From assembly GCA_903939665.1 (NCBI GenBank), contig CAJAHZ010000415.1:1-9105 (forward strand): a stretch of 9,105 bases of DNA, in the 5' to 3' direction. The notes under the pieces are model-generated. The model saw only the letters and a list, made by a program, of their open reading frames with translations. It was not told the origin of the DNA and ran no database searches. Positions 5,673 through 9,105 of the stretch are shown here, piece by piece. The stretch is from an uncultured Pseudomonadota bacterium (GTDB taxonomy: Bacteria; Pseudomonadota; Gammaproteobacteria; Burkholderiales; Rhodocyclaceae). How positions within the stretch are numbered: position 1 is the first letter of the stretch; every line of letters starts with the position of its first letter. The translations under genes and the position numbers were made by a program.

Positions 5673-6297
5673 TCAGGCCTGCTGGCCGTAGCCAGCGAAC
5701 TTCTCCAGCACCGTCGCCATCTCTGTGGCATCCAGTAAAACCGGTTGGCCAAGCTGGCAGGCGCGCCAGTATTGTTCACAGAGTGTTTCCAGTTCGACGC
5801 CGAGGTCGAGCGCCTGTGTCAGATCCTTGCCAAAAACCAGCATGCCGTGGTTCGCCAGCAGGCAGGCGCAACGTGCTGCCATGGCGCTGATTGCCGCATC
5901 AGATAGTGCCTGCGTGCCGAAGGTGGCGTAGGCGGCGCAGCGCAGGGTGTCGCCGCCGAAGCGGGCGATCATGTAGTGGAAGGGCGGGATGTCGCGGCGC
6001 AGGCAGGCGAGGCTGGTGGCGAACGGTGAATGCGCGTGCAGCACCGCGCCCGCTTCGGGCCGGGCGACGTAAAGGTCGCGGTGAAAGCGCCATTCGGAGG
6101 AGGGCTTTCTCTTCCCTTCATGCGCCCCATCGAGATGCATTAGTACGATGTCGTCAGCCGCCAACCTCTCGTAGGCCATGCCGGTTGGTGTAATCAGAAA
6201 GCCGTCCGCAACGCGCACGCTGAGGTTGCCTGCAGTGCCTTTGTTGAGGCCTGCAGCGCTCATGCGCAGCGCGGCGGCGATTAGTTGTTGGCGCAGT

Positions 6298-6305
<8 letters not shown>
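5673..6305 (-). CDS. FucA-like class II aldolase, probable methylthio-/deoxyribulose-1-phosphate aldolase
   Basis: This zinc-dependent class II aldolase should split a ketose-1-phosphate into DHAP and an aldehyde. From the GTG at 6305 it is 210 residues (E. coli FucA, 215). I prefer this start over the ATG at 6338 because GGAG lies seven bases upstream and the longer form only adds 11 odd residues inside mtnA. Numbered from the GTG, the FucA catalytic Glu is Glu71 (in PSSEWRFH), the zinc ligands are His90, His92 and His153, and the active-site Tyr is Tyr111; these match E. coli Glu73, His92, His94, His155 and Tyr113. A C-terminal Tyr206 resembles Tyr209. LNKGTAGNLSVR and LITPTGM are phosphate-binding motifs. 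The gene overlaps mtnA by 8 bases. That context points to the DHAP-shunt aldolase (Ald2) acting on methylthioribulose-1-phosphate or 5-deoxyribulose-1-phosphate. Fuculose-1-phosphate aldolase or a methylthioribulose-1-phosphate dehydratase (MtnB, same superfamily) are alternatives. Confidence 0.87.
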
Positions 6306-7383
<1,078 letters not shown>

Positions 7384-7507
7384 GCAGCGCATTTTACCAG
7401 CCGGGCTCACGCTCACGGGCCTTCTGTGAAGTACAGCAAGCGGATTGTTGCGGGCGATGATGATCATGCCATTTTTGTGGGATACTCGTCAGTCAGTTGT
7501 CATCAAT
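7384..7507. promoter_or_regulatory. Divergent intergenic region between mtnA and the hydrolase gene
   Basis: This gap of about 125 bases separates two divergent genes and so should hold promoters in both directions. I see an 8-bp palindrome ATGATCAT (7460-7467) and a -10-like GATACT (7481-7486) on the forward strand, but no convincing -35 for either gene. I cannot assign a regulator. Confidence 0.35.
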
Positions 7508-7516
7508 AAGGAGGTG
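7508..7516 (+). promoter_or_regulatory. Near-perfect Shine-Dalgarno for the metallo-hydrolase
   Basis: AAGGAGGTG is complementary to the 16S anti-Shine-Dalgarno over almost its whole length. Its GGAGG core ends six bases before the GTG at 7521, so it fixes that GTG as the start and rules out the ATG at 7497, which lies upstream of it. It predicts strong translation. Confidence 0.88.
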
Positions 7517-7520
7517 TCTT

Positions 7521-8507
7521 GTGACGCATGTGCCGACTTCTCGCCAATCGATTCATTCATTTCTGCGTTTGCTGCTCGCTGCGCTGGCCTGCTTTTTTGC
7601 CTGCCTGTCGTTTGCCGGTGCGCCGCAGCAGAAGACGCAGGTTCCCGGCTACTACCGCTTTATGGTCGGCAGCTTCGAGGTGACCGCGCTTTACGACGGC
7701 TACATCGATCTCGACAGCGCGCTGCTCAGGAACACCAATCCAAAGGAGGTGCAGGGGCTGCTCGCGCGCATGTTCCTTAAAGGTCCGAAGGTGCAGACGG
7801 CGGTTAATGCCTATCTGGTCAACACCGGCGACCAACTGGTTCTGGTGGACGCCGGCGCGGCCAAGGGCTTTGGCCCGACGCTTGGCTATATCGGCGACAA
7901 TCTCAAGGCTGCCGGCTACGATGCCGCGAAGATCGATGCGGTGCTGATTACTCACTTGCATGGCGATCACGTCAACGGCTTGCTCGCAGCGGATGGGACG
8001 ATGGCTTTTCCAAATGCCGAGGTATGGTCGGCACAGCCGGACAACGATTTCTGGCTAAGTCTCGAAGTGGCCGGCAAGGCGCCAGAGGGCTTTCAGCCGT
8101 TTTTCAAGATGGCGCGCGATGCAGCCGCACCTTATCAGCAGGCCGGTCGCTGGAAGACCTTCAGCAACGATCAGGATATCTTTCCCGGAATTGCCAGTGT
8201 CGCTGCGCGCGGCCACACGCCGGGTCACAGCGCCTACCAGTTGAGCTCGGGTCAGCAGCAACTGCTGATCTGGGGCGATCTGGTGCACAACCATGCGGTG
8301 CAGTTTGCGCGCCCGCATGTGGCGATCGAGTTTGATATCGACAAGAAGCAGGCTGTTCTGGCGCGCAAGGCGCTGTTTGCGCGAGCGGCAAAAGAGAAAT
8401 TGCTGGTTGGCGGAATGCATCTGCCTTTTCCCGGCGTTGGCCATGTGCGCAGTGAGGGCAAAGGCTACGTCTGGGTGCCGGTCGAGTTCGGTCCGATTCG
8501 CGAGTGA
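7521..8507 (+). CDS. Exported metallo-beta-lactamase-fold hydrolase, methyl parathion hydrolase-like
   Basis: This 328-residue protein (from the GTG) has a signal peptide: a basic/polar N-region, then a hydrophobic core LLLAALACFFACLSFA ending near residue 34. It is probably periplasmic. The metallo-beta-lactamase motif THLHGDHVNG supplies His145, His147, Asp149 and His150; GHTPGH supplies His232, GDLVHN Asp253 and GGMHLPFPG His300. From memory these are the seven binuclear metal ligands of methyl parathion hydrolase (147, 149, 151, 152, 234, 255, 302), each two lower here. Family-like stretches also include PGYYRFMVGSFEVTALYDG, NAYLVNTGDQLVLVDAGAAKGFGPTLG and the C-terminal GHVRSEGKGYVWVPVEF. 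Relatives include organophosphate hydrolases and dihydrocoumarin-type lactonases, so an ester or lactone is the likely substrate, but the natural one is unknown. The gene stands alone, divergent from mtnA and convergent with ycgR. Confidence 0.88.
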   Translation: MTHVPTSRQSIHSFLRLLLAALACFFACLSFAGAPQQKTQVPGYYRFMVGSFEVTALYDGYIDLDSALLRNTNPKEVQGLLARMFLKGPKVQTAVNAYLVNTGDQLVLVDAGAAKGFGPTLGYIGDNLKAAGYDAAKIDAVLITHLHGDHVNGLLAADGTMAFPNAEVWSAQPDNDFWLSLEVAGKAPEGFQPFFKMARDAAAPYQQAGRWKTFSNDQDIFPGIASVAARGHTPGHSAYQLSSGQQQLLIWGDLVHNHAVQFARPHVAIEFDIDKKQAVLARKALFARAAKEKLLVGGMHLPFPGVGHVRSEGKGYVWVPVEFGPIRE

Positions 8508-8537
8508 GTTTTTGCGGATAGTGCTTTGTTGGCCTGA

Positions 8538-9105
8538 TCAGTCGGCCAGCAGAGCACGTCGTTCGGTCTGAATGCGGGCCATGAAGCGTTGAATCAGCGT
8601 TTCATTGAGCGCGGAGAGTTTGAGGAACTGGCAGCCCATGTGCCAGAGTGGTTTGCCCGTGCGGCTCTCAATAGACGTGACGTAGCGCACTTCGAGCGTC
8701 AGGGCGAGTGCGCCGGTGTCGCGCAGGTCGATCCAGCTGTTTTCGAGGACTTCCAGTTGCCCGAACTCGAGCTTCTCGGTCGATAGAATGCCGACGCCAC
8801 CGACCGAAATGTCGTGTAGCGGCAAGGCCTTCTCTTGCGGCGAGCCTCTGCGGATTCGGCAGATATAAGGTGTGCTCGTCGGCAGTTCGATGCGAAAAAG
8901 ATCTCGCCGCTGCAGGCGCAGAAGGCTGCTCGGCAATGCCACGGCGAGAACGCTTTCCCCGCGCAGTGTCGCTTGCCTCGCCTGCGTTGCCGGAAACTGG
9001 ATGCGGATGCCGGATACCACGCTGGTGAACAGGCAGCGGTCGGCGCGCAAGAAGGCATTGTTGATTTCGTCGCTGCCGCCGATGTCGAGGTAGAGATGGT
9101 TTTCA
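8538..9105 (-). CDS. ycgR: YcgR-type flagellar brake protein, PilZ domain (5' truncated)
   Basis: The frame is open from the right edge to the TGA at 8538-8540, giving the last 188 residues. The true start lies beyond 9105; E. coli YcgR is 244 residues, so about 55-60 are missing. The fragment begins inside the N-terminal YcgR domain (LYLDIGGSDEINNAFLRADRC). It continues into a C-terminal PilZ domain with both cyclic-di-GMP-binding motifs: RxxxR as RDLFR (fragment residues 67-71, in QRRDLFRI) and D-x-S-x-x-G as DISVGG (98-103). YcgR binds cyclic di-GMP and slows the flagellar motor, so the organism is probably motile. The TTG at 9050 should not be taken as a start because coding continues above it. 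The gene is convergent with the hydrolase gene, with only 30 bases between the stops and no clear terminator. Confidence 0.88.
   Translation of the reverse strand, partial: ENHLYLDIGGSDEINNAFLRADRCLFTSVVSGIRIQFPATQARQATLRGESVLAVALPSSLLRLQRRDLFRIELPTSTPYICRIRRGSPQEKALPLHDISVGGVGILSTEKLEFGQLEVLENSWIDLRDTGALALTLEVRYVTSIESRTGKPLWHMGCQFLKLSALNETLIQRFMARIQTERRALLAD

Noticed and set aside
5681..5696. Stem-loop GCTGGC-CGTA-GCCAGC as a terminator after the aldolase
   Set aside because: It is inside the coding end of the aldolase and has no T tract on the reverse strand.
7497..7520. ATG start upstream of the metallo-hydrolase
   Set aside because: The near-perfect Shine-Dalgarno at 7508-7516 lies inside this extension and points to the GTG at 7521.
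8531..8547. Palindromic CTGATCAG between the hydrolase and ycgR stops as a bidirectional terminator
   Set aside because: The stem is short, has no loop and is not followed by T tracts.

Overview
The window looks like chromosomal DNA from a GC-rich Gram-negative proteobacterium. A betaproteobacterium, perhaps Rhodocyclales-like, is my best guess. This rests on overall base use, on the style of the glycine-zipper and Tyr/Pro-rich envelope proteins, and on a YcgR-type flagellar brake; it is inference, not a database result. No rRNA, tRNA, CRISPR array, transposase or phage gene is visible.

Layout. Bases 1-210 are the end of an Ala/Lys/Pro-rich protein, followed by a good intrinsic terminator (236-262). 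Three forward genes (422-2220) then encode small envelope proteins: a secreted His/Gly- and Tyr/Pro-rich protein, a glycine-zipper lipoprotein, and a membrane-anchored glycine-zipper protein. The last overlaps, tail to tail, a reverse-strand block. Reading right to left, that block runs mtnA, a FucA-like class II aldolase, a ccdA-ccdB toxin-antitoxin pair, a large FAD-dependent dehydrogenase of the COG2509 type, a 96-bp imperfect palindrome, and a divergent RlmN/Cfr-family radical SAM enzyme. Diverging from mtnA is a forward gene for an exported metallo-beta-lactamase-fold hydrolase resembling methyl parathion hydrolase. The window ends in a convergent, 5'-truncated ycgR (PilZ domain).

How the genes may work together. 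mtnA and the aldolase overlap by 8 bases and are probably co-translated. MtnA makes methylthioribulose-1-phosphate, and a FucA-like aldolase beside it is the signature of the DHAP shunt, which salvages methylthioadenosine and/or 5'-deoxyadenosine without oxygen. ccdAB looks like a self-contained cassette with its own palindrome-bearing promoter region. The three envelope genes may form a co-expressed surface module of unknown role.

The best leads are the mtnA-aldolase pair, the RlmN/Cfr paralogue with both catalytic cysteines, the long palindromic repeat, and the methyl parathion hydrolase-like exported enzyme. I see no clear sign of a wholly new multi-gene system.
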